Positions 34,016-42,359 of a DNA stretch of 64,000 nucleotides are shown here, piece by piece; position 1 is the first letter of the stretch; the number at the start of each line of letters is the position of its first letter. The position numbers were made by a program, and so were the translations under genes. Source of the stretch: Streptomyces coffeae (lineage in GTDB: Bacteria; Actinomycetota; Actinomycetes; Streptomycetales; Streptomycetaceae); NCBI RefSeq assembly GCF_016741875.1, contig NZ_JAERRF010000028.1, forward strand, positions 55,132 to 119,131, read 5' to 3'. A model generated the notes under the pieces. The model worked only from the letters and a program-made list of their open reading frames with translations. It was not told where the DNA came from and did not search any database.

Positions 34016-34077
34016 CTGGCCTGACCCCTCCCGTTCCTCGCACCAAAACTAACCTCTGCCGGGGACCCCTCTTCGCA

Positions 34078-34083
34078 TAGCCT
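34078..34083 (+). promoter_or_regulatory. -10 element, leaderless start of the 2-hydroxyacid dehydrogenase gene
   Basis: TAGCCT ends six bases before the ATG at 34090. No ribosome site lies between. Confidence 0.45.
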
Positions 34084-34089
34084 CCTGGC

Positions 34090-35094
34090 ATGAGTGCAGA
34101 CCACAGCGATACGTTCCGACACCATGATCCGTCTCATGGTTCTCCGGACGGCTCCGCACGTCCGCTGGCCTGGCTGCCGATCCCGCCCGAGGAGATCGAC
34201 GGGCTTCCCGACGGCCTCTCCTACGCCTTCTGGGACGGCGGTCCGGAATTCCCCACGGACCCCGCCCGCTGCGCCTTCTACTGCGTGCCGTACATGAAGG
34301 GCGTGGAGGTGTCCGTACGCCCGCTGCCGGAGATGACCAACGTCCAGGTGATCCAGACCCTGACCGCCGGAATAGACGACATGCGGCCCGCGCTCGCCGG
34401 TCTCCCACCCGGCGTACAGCTGTGCAACGCGCGCGGGGTGCACGACGCGAGCACCGCCGAGCTGGCCCTGACCCTGATCCTCGCGTCGCTGCGCGGCATC
34501 CCCGACTTCGTCCGCGGCCAGGACACGGGGGAGTGGCGGGCCGGGTTCCGTCCGGCGCTGGCCGACAAGTCCGTTCTGATCGTCGGATACGGATCCATCG
34601 GCCGTGCGATCGAGGACCGGCTTGTGCCCTTTGAGTGCGAGCGGGTCATGCGCGTCGCGCGCTCCCCACGCACCACCGAGCGCGGTCCGGTGCACCCGAT
34701 CGACTCCTTGCCCCAACTGCTCCCGGAAGCCGATGTGGTGGTGCTGGTGACCCCGCTCACCGAGGCCACCCGCGGTCTGGCCGGGGCGGACTTCCTGGCG
34801 CGCATGAAGGACGGGGCGCTGCTGGTGAATGTCTCACGCGGTCCGGTGGTGGACACCAAGGCCCTGCTCGCCGAGGTGGAGAGGGGCAGGCTGCTCGCCG
34901 CGCTGGATGTGACCGACCCCGAACCGCTGCCCGCCGGGCACCCGCTGTGGCACGCTCCTGGAGTGCTCATCACGCCGCACGTGGGTGGCCCCTCGTCGGC
35001 GTTCCTGCCGCGCGCCAAGCGGCTGTTGCGCGACCAGTTGACGCGCTTCGCGTCCGGCGAGTCGCTCCGTCATCGGGTGGCCATCACGGGGTAG
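34090..35094 (+). CDS. D-2-hydroxyacid dehydrogenase (NAD-binding)
   Basis: A 334-residue soluble oxidoreductase. The Rossmann motif VLIVGYGSIGRAIEDRL (about residue 160), the catalytic Arg in NVSRGPVVDT, Glu in DPEPLPAGHPL and His in ITPHVGGPSS are present. It resembles the glyoxylate/hydroxypyruvate reductase side of the family more than SerA, which lies at 42360 and has the extra C-terminal domains. The first 25 residues are His/Ser-rich and probably disordered. Substrate is unknown. Confidence 0.9.
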   Translation: MSADHSDTFRHHDPSHGSPDGSARPLAWLPIPPEEIDGLPDGLSYAFWDGGPEFPTDPARCAFYCVPYMKGVEVSVRPLPEMTNVQVIQTLTAGIDDMRPALAGLPPGVQLCNARGVHDASTAELALTLILASLRGIPDFVRGQDTGEWRAGFRPALADKSVLIVGYGSIGRAIEDRLVPFECERVMRVARSPRTTERGPVHPIDSLPQLLPEADVVVLVTPLTEATRGLAGADFLARMKDGALLVNVSRGPVVDTKALLAEVERGRLLAALDVTDPEPLPAGHPLWHAPGVLITPHVGGPSSAFLPRAKRLLRDQLTRFASGESLRHRVAITG

Positions 35095-35160
35095 ACATGC
35101 CTCTGGCACCACATACAGGCACCGATTGACTGCACTCCGTATATACAACACCCTAGTCGG

Positions 35161-35173
35161 TTACGGTGTGTAG
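35161..35173 (+). promoter_or_regulatory. BldD-box-like site upstream of the second GGDEF-EAL gene
   Basis: TTACGGTGTGTAG agrees with the BldD consensus TnACnCWGnGTnA (recalled) at all fixed positions but two (the C at position 6 and the last A). It lies about 90 bases upstream of the start at 35252. BldD bound to c-di-GMP represses several cdg genes in Streptomyces (family knowledge), so the position is meaningful. Confidence 0.4.
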
Positions 35174-35251
35174 ATGGCCTATGTCCCTGAGTGACCAGTC
35201 TGGTGTATCGTCCCGAGCGGGGGCTGCGCCACTGACCTGACGGCGTCAGCG

Positions 35252-38200
35252 ATGGACCGGAACTCGAGGGGGGCGACGGGCGATGTATGGCCGATGGACC
35301 AACGACCCGACGCAGCTCAGGCGTCGACCGCGACCTTTCCGCGCAGCCGCGCGGCTCTCGCACTCGATGAGGCGCACGGGGATACGGCTCCCGGAGCGGC
35401 GGTCCCTCGCGCAGTGGACGGGTGTCCGGTGACCGCCACCGGAGCGGTGCTCGCCCGCCCGTCGGTGTCCGGCGGTGGTGCGGGGCTGCTGCCTCAGGTC
35501 GTCCTCGCCGTGGTCTGTGGCGGCTATGCGGCGGGCGCCGTGCTCGGCTGGGGATCGCCCGAACTGGCCGTTTTCATGGGGGACTTCGGCTTGAGCGCCG
35601 CCGCGCTCGCCGCCGCCGCCTCCTGCCTGTGGTACGGCCGCAGGCACTCCGGCCGGATGCGCCCCGCCTGGATGCTGTTCGCCGCCTCCTCCGCCATGGC
35701 GGCGCTGGGTAACGGCGTATGGGGCTGGTACGAGGTGGTGCTCGGCCGCTCCGTACCCACGCCGTCGGCCGCCGACTTCTGCTTCCTGCTCTTCGCCCCG
35801 CCCGCCATCGTCGGCATGCTGGTGCTCGCCAAGCGTCCGGTCACCCGGGCCGGGTGGATCTGTCTGGGGCTCGACGCCTGGCTGATCGCCGGATCCCTGG
35901 TCACGCTCTCCTGGAGCCTGGCGCTCGCCCACACCGGACAGGCCGGCGGGAGCGGCGAGTCGGTGGCTCGCAGAGCCCTTTCGCTGGCCTATCCACTGCT
36001 GGACATCGTGCTGGTCAGCATGGTGATCGTGCTGCACTTCCGGCGCTCGTCCGGCAGCAATCGCTCCGCGATCAACACGGCCATCGCCGCCTTCGCGCTG
36101 ACCGTGCTGTGCGACGCGCTCTTCACCTCCCCGATGCTGCGTGAGCACTACCGCTCGGGGCAGATCCTGGACGCCGGATGGTTCGCCGGTTCGCTGCTGC
36201 TGGCGTACGCCCCGTGGGTGGCCCGGCGCGAGGCCGTCGAGGCCCCGCCGCCGGTGCGCCGCATCGCCCAGCCCAGCCGCCCCATCGCGGGCTCCCTGGG
36301 CGCGCTCGCGCCCTATCTGGCCGCGGCCGTCTGCACCCTGGGAATCCTGTTCAACGTGATGGACGGGCGGCCGATCGACGGGGTGGTGCTCTTCACCGCC
36401 TGCGCGGTTGTGCTCGCCCTGGTCGTGCGGCAGGCGATCATGCTCCTGGACAACATCACCCTCACCCAGGAACTCGCCCAGAAGGAGAACCACTTCCGCT
36501 CCCTGGTGCAGAGTTCCAGCGATGTGATCATGATCGCCGCGCCCACCGGCATCCTGCGCTACGTCAGCCCCGCCGCCTCCGGTGTCTACGGCCGTGACGC
36601 GGATGACCTGGTCGGCTCCGAACTGGCCTCGCTCATCCACCCCGAGGACCTCGGATCGGTCGTCCACGAGGTGCGCAGGTTCCTGGCCGCTTCGCCGGGG
36701 GAGGAGCCCACCACCCGGATCGAGTGCCGCTTCCGTTCCGGCTCCGGCGACTGGCTCAACGTGGAGTCCACGATCAACCGCCACCACGGCGGCCTGATCT
36801 TCAACAGCCGCGATGTCACCGAGCGGGTGCGTCTCCAGGCCCAGTTGCAGCACAACGCCGAGCACGACCCGCTCACCGACCTGCCCAACCGCGCCCTGTT
36901 CACCAAGCGGGTCCGGCACGCCGTCGCCGGGCGCCGCCGCACCGACGCGGGCACCGCCGTGCTCTTCATCGATCTCGACGGCTTCAAGGCCGTCAACGAC
37001 ACCGTCGGCCACCAGGCGGGCGACGAACTGCTCGTCCAGGCCGCCCGCAGGCTCCAGGAGTCCGTGCGCTCCGGCTCCGGCGACTGCGCGGCCCGCCTCG
37101 GGGGTGATGAGTTCGCCGCCCTCATCGTCGGGGACGGGGACGGGGACGCCGGGGACCGCGAGTGCCGCATCCTGGAGATCGCCGACCGGCTGCGCGCCCG
37201 GCTCTCCCAGCCGTACCGGGTCGAGGGCGGCACCGAGGTCAGGGTCGCCGCCAGCATCGGCGTCGCCTTCGCCGAGCCCGGGATCAGCCCCGGCGCCCTG
37301 ATGCGCAACGCCGACCTGGCGATGTACCGCGCCAAGGCCAGGGGCAAGAACCGCGTGGAGCTCTACGCACCGCAGATGCAGGCCGAGGTGGCCCGCCGCG
37401 CGGAGGTCGCCACCCGGCTGCGCGCGGCCCTGCACGACGGCGAGTTCGTCCTGCTGCACCAGCCCGTGGTGGAGCTGGCGAGCGGCCGGATCACCGCCGT
37501 CGCGGCGCAGGCCCGCTGGCGTTCGGCGCAGGGCATCCTGTTCACCCCCGCCGAGTTCCTCCGGGTCGCCGACAACGGCCGGGGCGGCGGTGACGAGGCC
37601 GCCCGCACCGCCGAGCTCGCCCGCTGGATGCTGGAGGCCGCCGTCGAGCAGGCCGCCCAGCGCCGCCGGGACGGCCACTCCGTGCCCGTCTGCGTACGGC
37701 TGCCCGCCGGGCGTCTGGTGGACAAGTCGATGCCGCCCAAGAGCGTGGAGACGCTGCTGGCCCGGCACGGACTGCCCTCCGGATCGCTGATCCTGGAGCT
37801 GACCGACAGCGATCCGCGGATGCCGCTGGAGGAGCTGGAGCACCGGCTCGGCGCGCTGCGCCGGCTCGGGGTGCGGATCGCCCTGGACGGCTTCGGCAGC
37901 GGCTATGCCGCGATCAGGTCGCTGCGCAGACTCCCTGTCGATGTGCTCAAACTGGACCCCGGGCTGGTGGAGGGGGTCGTGGAATCCTCCCGGCTGCATA
38001 AGATCACCTCAGGGCTGCTGAGGATCGCGGGCGATCTGGGGATGCAGTCCATCGCCGAGGGAGTGGACCTTCCGGAGCAGCTCGTCACCCTCCGCGGCAT
38101 GGGCTGCACCCACGCCCAGGGCATGGCCTTCAGCGGCCCGCTCGATGAGCACCGGCTGCGCAGGGCGCTGACGCGCGGCGCCTATCCGGTGCCCCGCTCG

Positions 38201-38338
38201 GATGCTCCGCTGCTGGTCGGGGGTGCGCTGGCGGTGCGTCACGGCGGCCATGGCGGCCTGCACGCAGGGCGCCGGGCGGAGTCTCACAGCCACCCTCCAA
38301 CCCGCTCAAATACTGAGACGCCCGTCCCACCCACTTGA
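35252..38338 (+). CDS. cdgE: Membrane PAS-GGDEF-EAL protein (CdgE-like) with a degenerate EAL domain
   Basis: A protein of up to 1028 residues. Nine to ten membrane helices (about 70-410) are followed by a PAS domain (about 415-530, HFRSLVQSSSDVIMIAAPTG), a GGDEF domain with intact RLGGDEF (about 619) and an EAL-type domain (about 715-1000). The EAL domain has lost catalysis-critical residues: AAQARW replaces EALxRW, CVRLP replaces VNVSP, LDGFGSGYA replaces LDDFGTGYS; Lys in LKLD, Glu in AEGV and Gln remain. It should therefore make c-di-GMP, with the EAL domain as a sensor. No canonical RxxD I-site precedes GGDEF. The start is uncertain (ATG 35252 or 35294). The neighbour position before ilvB matches CdgE (SCO5511, recalled). 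Confidence 0.85.
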   Translation: MDRNSRGATGDVWPMDQRPDAAQASTATFPRSRAALALDEAHGDTAPGAAVPRAVDGCPVTATGAVLARPSVSGGGAGLLPQVVLAVVCGGYAAGAVLGWGSPELAVFMGDFGLSAAALAAAASCLWYGRRHSGRMRPAWMLFAASSAMAALGNGVWGWYEVVLGRSVPTPSAADFCFLLFAPPAIVGMLVLAKRPVTRAGWICLGLDAWLIAGSLVTLSWSLALAHTGQAGGSGESVARRALSLAYPLLDIVLVSMVIVLHFRRSSGSNRSAINTAIAAFALTVLCDALFTSPMLREHYRSGQILDAGWFAGSLLLAYAPWVARREAVEAPPPVRRIAQPSRPIAGSLGALAPYLAAAVCTLGILFNVMDGRPIDGVVLFTACAVVLALVVRQAIMLLDNITLTQELAQKENHFRSLVQSSSDVIMIAAPTGILRYVSPAASGVYGRDADDLVGSELASLIHPEDLGSVVHEVRRFLAASPGEEPTTRIECRFRSGSGDWLNVESTINRHHGGLIFNSRDVTERVRLQAQLQHNAEHDPLTDLPNRALFTKRVRHAVAGRRRTDAGTAVLFIDLDGFKAVNDTVGHQAGDELLVQAARRLQESVRSGSGDCAARLGGDEFAALIVGDGDGDAGDRECRILEIADRLRARLSQPYRVEGGTEVRVAASIGVAFAEPGISPGALMRNADLAMYRAKARGKNRVELYAPQMQAEVARRAEVATRLRAALHDGEFVLLHQPVVELASGRITAVAAQARWRSAQGILFTPAEFLRVADNGRGGGDEAARTAELARWMLEAAVEQAAQRRRDGHSVPVCVRLPAGRLVDKSMPPKSVETLLARHGLPSGSLILELTDSDPRMPLEELEHRLGALRRLGVRIALDGFGSGYAAIRSLRRLPVDVLKLDPGLVEGVVESSRLHKITSGLLRIAGDLGMQSIAEGVDLPEQLVTLRGMGCTHAQGMAFSGPLDEHRLRRALTRGAYPVPRSDAPLLVGGALAVRHGGHGGLHAGRRAESHSHPPTRSNTETPVPPT

Positions 38339-38371
38339 CACCCGATATGCGCCGGGTGGAGGGTCGGAGCT

Positions 38372-38413
38372 ATGCGCACCCGAATTCTCGTACTTGGACA
38401 GCGCGTCGGCTGA
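38372..38413 (+). CDS. ilvB leader peptide (attenuation)
   Basis: A 13-residue open frame, MRTRILVLGQRVG, with a GGAG ribosome site six bases upstream. Four control codons in a row are ATT-CTC-GTA-CTT (Ile-Leu-Val-Leu); ATT, GTA and CTT are rare in this genome. It ends exactly before the first stem of the attenuator. Ribosome stalling at these codons when branched-chain aminoacyl-tRNAs are scarce would favour readthrough into ilvB. The peptide probably has no function of its own. Confidence 0.8.
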   Translation: MRTRILVLGQRVG

Positions 38414-38489
38414 GCAGGGCCTCATGAAAGCCCTGCGGACCCTCACCGGCGCGCTCCCCTCGCTTGCCTCCTGGCACGAGGGGTTTTTT
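38414..38489 (+). promoter_or_regulatory. ilvB attenuator: pause hairpin and T-tailed terminator
   Basis: The first stem is GCAGGGC (38414-38420) with GCCCTGC (38430-38436), right after the leader stop. The terminator stem is CCCCTCG (38456-38462) with CGAGGGG (38477-38483), extended inside by TGCC/GGCA and followed by TTTTTT (38484-38489). T-tailed hairpins are scarce in this window, so one placed 70 bases before a biosynthetic gene is notable. The antiterminator pairing is not resolved; CCCTC at 38440-38444 could compete for GAGGG. Confidence 0.75.
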
Positions 38490-38558
38490 GTTGCACAGAC
38501 ACCTGGTGCAGCGCCCTCTCCCTCCCCGCACAAACCCTCATTCGAGAAGAGAATGCCG

Positions 38559-40409
38559 ATGACCGAGCAGGCCACCGGGGCCCACCATCCCCAGCCGCGG
38601 GCCCGTAACGGCGGATCGCAGTCCGCCACCGTCGAGCACGTCACGGGCGCGCAGTCCCTCATCCGCTCGCTCGAGGAGGTCGGCGCCGACACCGTGTTCG
38701 GCATTCCCGGTGGTGCGATCCTCCCGGCGTACGACCCGATGATGGACTCCTCGAAGGTCCGGCATGTGCTCGTCCGTCACGAGCAGGGCGCGGGTCACGC
38801 CGCCACCGGTTACGCGCAGGCCACCGGCAAGGTCGGCGTCTGCATGGCGACCTCGGGTCCGGGCGCCACCAACCTGGTCACCCCGATCGCCGACGCCCAT
38901 ATGGACTCGGTGCCGATCGTCGCGATCACCGGTCAGGTCGCGTCCAAGGCCATCGGTACGGACGCCTTCCAGGAGGCGGACATCTGCGGCATCACCATGC
39001 CGATCACCAAGCACAACTTCCTGGTCACGCGGGCCGAGGACATCCCCCAGACGATCGCCGAGGCGTTCCACATCGCCTCCACCGGCCGCCCCGGCCCGGT
39101 CCTGGTCGACATCGCCAAGGACGCCCTCCAGGCCCGGACCACCTTCTCCTGGCCGCCGCAGACCGATCTGCCCGGCTACCGCCCGGTCACCAAGCCGCAC
39201 GCCAAGCAGATCCGCGAGGCCGCCCGGCTGATCACCCAGGCCGAGCGCCCGGTGCTGTATGTCGGCGGCGGTGTGATCAAGGCCCAGGCCACGGCCGAGC
39301 TGAAGGTCCTGGCCGAGCTGACCGGGGCACCCGTCACCACCACCCTGATGGCACTGGGGTCCTTCCCTGACAGCCACCGGCTCCACCTGGGCATGCCGGG
39401 GATGCACGGCACCGTCGCCGCCGTCACCGCCCTCCAGAAGGCCGATCTGATCGTGGCACTCGGAGCCCGCTTCGACGACCGTGTCACCGGCAAGCTGGAC
39501 TCCTTCGCCCCGCACGCCAAGATCGTCCACGCGGACATCGACCCGGCGGAGATCGGCAAGAACCGCGCGGCCGACGTGCCGATCGTCGGTGACGCCCGCG
39601 AGGTCATCGCCGATCTCGTGGTCGCCGTCCAGGCCGAGCACGACGCGGGCCACACCGGTGACTACAGCGGCTGGTGGGAGGATCTGAACCGGTGGCGGGA
39701 GACCTACCCGCTCGGCTACGACCAGCCCGCCGACGGCAGCCTGTCCCCGCAGCAGGTCATCCAGCGGATCGGCCGGCTGGCGCCGCAGGACACGATCTTC
39801 GCCGCGGGGGTCGGCCAACACCAGATGTGGGCCGCCCACTTCATCGACTACGAGAAGCCGGGCACCTGGCTGAACTCGGGCGGTGCCGGGACCATGGGAT
39901 ACGCCGTCCCGGCCGCCATGGGCGCCAAGGCCGGTGCCCAGGGCCGTCCGGTGTGGGCGATCGACGGGGACGGCTGCTTCCAGATGACCAACCAGGAGCT
40001 GGTCACCTGCGCGCTGAACAACATCCCGATCAAGGTCGCGATCATCAACAACGGCGCGCTGGGCATGGTCCGCCAGTGGCAGACCCTGTTCTACAACCAG
40101 CGCTACTCCAACACCGTGCTGCACTCCGGCCCCGACACCCCCGACCAGCAGAACCTGGGCACCCGGGTCCCGGACTTCGTCAAGCTCGCCGAGGCCATGG
40201 GCTGTGTGGGCCTGCGCTGTGAGGACCCGGCCGACCTCGACGCCGTCATCGAGAAGGCCAACGCGATCAACGACCGCCCGGTGGTCGTGGACTTCATCGT
40301 CCACGAGGACGCCATGGTCTGGCCGATGGTCGCGGCCGGCACCTCCAACGACGAGATCCTGGCGGCGCGCGACACCCGCCCGGACTTCGGCGACGGCGAA
40401 GACGACTGA
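38559..40409 (+). CDS. ilvB: Acetolactate synthase, catalytic subunit
   Basis: A 616-residue ThDP/FAD enzyme that makes 2-acetolactate (Val, Leu) and 2-aceto-2-hydroxybutyrate (Ile). Visible are EEVGADTVFGIPGGAILP (N-terminal PYR domain with the catalytic Glu in VRHEQGAGHAATGYA), the central FAD domain (VGGGVIKAQATAELKVLAEL) and the ThDP-Mg motif WAIDGDGCFQMTNQEL ending in IINN. The ATG at 38559 is eight bases after AGAAGAG; the in-frame ATG at 38553 is too close to it. The gene lies behind the attenuator and starts the ilvB-ilvN(-ilvC) group. Confidence 0.96.
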   Translation: MTEQATGAHHPQPRARNGGSQSATVEHVTGAQSLIRSLEEVGADTVFGIPGGAILPAYDPMMDSSKVRHVLVRHEQGAGHAATGYAQATGKVGVCMATSGPGATNLVTPIADAHMDSVPIVAITGQVASKAIGTDAFQEADICGITMPITKHNFLVTRAEDIPQTIAEAFHIASTGRPGPVLVDIAKDALQARTTFSWPPQTDLPGYRPVTKPHAKQIREAARLITQAERPVLYVGGGVIKAQATAELKVLAELTGAPVTTTLMALGSFPDSHRLHLGMPGMHGTVAAVTALQKADLIVALGARFDDRVTGKLDSFAPHAKIVHADIDPAEIGKNRAADVPIVGDAREVIADLVVAVQAEHDAGHTGDYSGWWEDLNRWRETYPLGYDQPADGSLSPQQVIQRIGRLAPQDTIFAAGVGQHQMWAAHFIDYEKPGTWLNSGGAGTMGYAVPAAMGAKAGAQGRPVWAIDGDGCFQMTNQELVTCALNNIPIKVAIINNGALGMVRQWQTLFYNQRYSNTVLHSGPDTPDQQNLGTRVPDFVKLAEAMGCVGLRCEDPADLDAVIEKANAINDRPVVVDFIVHEDAMVWPMVAAGTSNDEILAARDTRPDFGDGEDD

Positions 40410-40450
40410 AGACCAGGACCGAGACGAGAGAAGAAGAGAGACACAAGCCC

Positions 40451-40975
40451 ATGTCCAAGCACACGCTCTCCGTCCTGGTGGAGAACACCCCCGGCATCCT
40501 GGCCCGGATCGCCGCCCTGTTCTCCCGCCGTGGCTTCAACATCGACTCGCTCGCGGTGGGCGTCACCGAGCACCCCGACATCTCCCGCATCACTATCGTG
40601 GTCAATGTCGAGGAGCTGCCCCTGGAGCAGGTCACCAAGCAGCTCAACAAGCTGGTCAATGTGCTGAAGATCGTCGAGCTGGAGGACAGCGCGGCGATCC
40701 AGCGGGAGCTGGTCCTGGTGAAGGTCCGCGCCGACAACGAGACCCGTTCGCAGATCGTGGAGATCGTCCAGCTCTTCCGCGCCAAAACCGTGGACGTCTC
40801 CCCTGAGGCCGTGACGATCGAGGCCACCGGCAGCAGCGACAAGCTGGAGGCCATGCTCCGGATGCTGGAGCCGTACGGGATCAAGGAGCTGGTGCAGTCC
40901 GGCACCATCGCCATAGGACGCGGCGCCCGCTCCATCACCGACCGGAGCCTGCGCGCGCTCGACCGCTCCGCCTGA
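40451..40975 (+). CDS. ilvN: Acetolactate synthase, regulatory subunit
   Basis: A 174-residue subunit that activates IlvB and confers valine feedback inhibition. The N-terminal ACT domain is clear (TLSVLVENTPGILARIAALF, then RRGFNIDSLAVG). The C-terminal half (KVRADNETRSQIVEIVQLFR; SPEAVTIEATGSSDKLEAML) is the ALS_ss_C domain. It follows ilvB by 41 bases with AAGAAGAGAG as ribosome site and is cotranscribed. Confidence 0.96.
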   Translation: MSKHTLSVLVENTPGILARIAALFSRRGFNIDSLAVGVTEHPDISRITIVVNVEELPLEQVTKQLNKLVNVLKIVELEDSAAIQRELVLVKVRADNETRSQIVEIVQLFRAKTVDVSPEAVTIEATGSSDKLEAMLRMLEPYGIKELVQSGTIAIGRGARSITDRSLRALDRSA

Positions 40976-41092
40976 CCGGCGGGCCGCGGCGGGCATCCGT
41001 CGCGACCGACCGTATTGCGAGACCCCCGGACCCTTCCCGGCCCGCCCGTCATACGGTGGGACGCACACCCCAAACGCTAGGAGAATCCCGAA

Positions 41093-42091
41093 GTGGCCGA
41101 GCTGTTCTACGACAACGACGCCGACCTGTCGATCATCCAGGGCCGCAAGGTCGCCATCCTCGGCTACGGCAGCCAGGGCCACGCCCACGCGCTGTCGCTG
41201 CGCGACTCGGGCGTCGATGTGCGGGTCGGCCTGCACGAGGGCTCGAAGTCCAAGGCCAAGGCCGAGGAGCAGGGCCTGCGCGTGGTCACCCCGGCCGAGG
41301 CGGCCGCCGAGGCCGACGTGATCATGATCCTGGTCCCGGACCCGATCCAGGCCAAGGTCTACGAGGAGTCCGTGAAGGACAACCTGAAGGACGGCGACGC
41401 GCTGTTCTTCGGTCACGGCCTCAACATCCGGTTCGACTTCATCAAGCCCCCGGCCCATGTGGACGTCTGCATGGTCGCCCCCAAGGGCCCGGGCCACCTG
41501 GTCCGCCGCCAGTACGAGGAGGGCCGCGGCGTGCCGTGCATCGCGGCCGTCGAGCAGGACGCCAGCGGCAATGCCTTCGCGCTGGCCCTGTCGTACGCCA
41601 AGGGCATCGGCGGCACCCGCGCGGGTGTCATCAAGACCACCTTCACCGAGGAGACCGAGACCGACCTCTTCGGTGAGCAGGCGGTGCTCTGCGGCGGTAC
41701 CGCGGCGCTCGTCAAGGCCGGGTTCGAGACCCTGGTCGAGGCCGGTTACCAGCCCGAGATCGCGTACTTCGAGTGCCTCCACGAGCTGAAGCTGATCGTG
41801 GACCTGATGTACGAGGGCGGCCTGGAGAAGATGCGCTGGTCGATCTCCGAGACCGCCGAGTGGGGCGACTACGTCACCGGTCCGCGGATCATCAACGACT
41901 CCACCAAGGCCGAGATGAAGAAGGTCCTCGGCGAGATCCAGGACGGCACCTTCGCCAAGAACTGGATGGCCGAGTACAACGCGGGTCTGCCGAAGTACAA
42001 CGAGCTGAAGAAGGCGGACCAGGACCACCTGCTGGAGACCACCGGCAAGGAGCTGCGCAAGCTCATGAGCTGGGTCGACGACGAGGCGTAA
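41093..42091 (+). CDS. ilvC: Ketol-acid reductoisomerase (class I)
   Basis: A 332-residue enzyme that isomerises and reduces the IlvBN products to dihydroxy acids. The cofactor motif AILGYGSQGHAHALSLRDSG (about residues 20-40), with Ser/Lys residues just downstream (HEGSKSKAKAEEQG), fits NADPH. The metal-site helix carries GLEKMRWSISETAEWGDY. The length is that of class I. The GTG at 41093 is nine bases after AGGAGA. The 117-base gap from ilvN may hold a separate promoter; no leader peptide is seen there. Confidence 0.96.
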   Translation: MAELFYDNDADLSIIQGRKVAILGYGSQGHAHALSLRDSGVDVRVGLHEGSKSKAKAEEQGLRVVTPAEAAAEADVIMILVPDPIQAKVYEESVKDNLKDGDALFFGHGLNIRFDFIKPPAHVDVCMVAPKGPGHLVRRQYEEGRGVPCIAAVEQDASGNAFALALSYAKGIGGTRAGVIKTTFTEETETDLFGEQAVLCGGTAALVKAGFETLVEAGYQPEIAYFECLHELKLIVDLMYEGGLEKMRWSISETAEWGDYVTGPRIINDSTKAEMKKVLGEIQDGTFAKNWMAEYNAGLPKYNELKKADQDHLLETTGKELRKLMSWVDDEA

Positions 42092-42126
42092 GCGCCCGGT
42101 GGCGCGGGTGGCCGTGCCCCGGGCCA

Positions 42127-42152
42127 GGCGGGGGTTCCCCGGAACCCCCGCC
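42127..42152 (+). terminator. Terminator of ilvC
   Basis: GGCGGGGGTTCC pairs with GGAACCCCCGCC around two bases, a perfect 12-bp stem 35 bases after the ilvC stop. The rest of the gap to serA (42153-42341) shows no gene; TACACT at 42238-42243 may be the serA -10 element. Confidence 0.7.
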
Positions 42153-42359
42153 GCACCGGTTCGCGCATTGTCCACCCCGCACCACCACGTGCGGGTGATC
42201 CTGCCGCATTGGCGCAAGACACATGCCGGACCGCCACTACACTCAAGTGCAACAAGCGCGTCAGGCTCACAGCGTCGTGCGTCTTCCACGCGGCTCCCTT
42301 CACCGCCAGCGGCCGTAGGGACGGCCGTCCGCTGAGGACTAGTGAGGACTGAAGACCAC

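Noticed and set aside
42209..42243. TTGGCG and TACACT before serA as a promoter pair
   Set aside because: Spacing is 23 bases. TACACT alone may be a -10 element, but the pair is not convincing.
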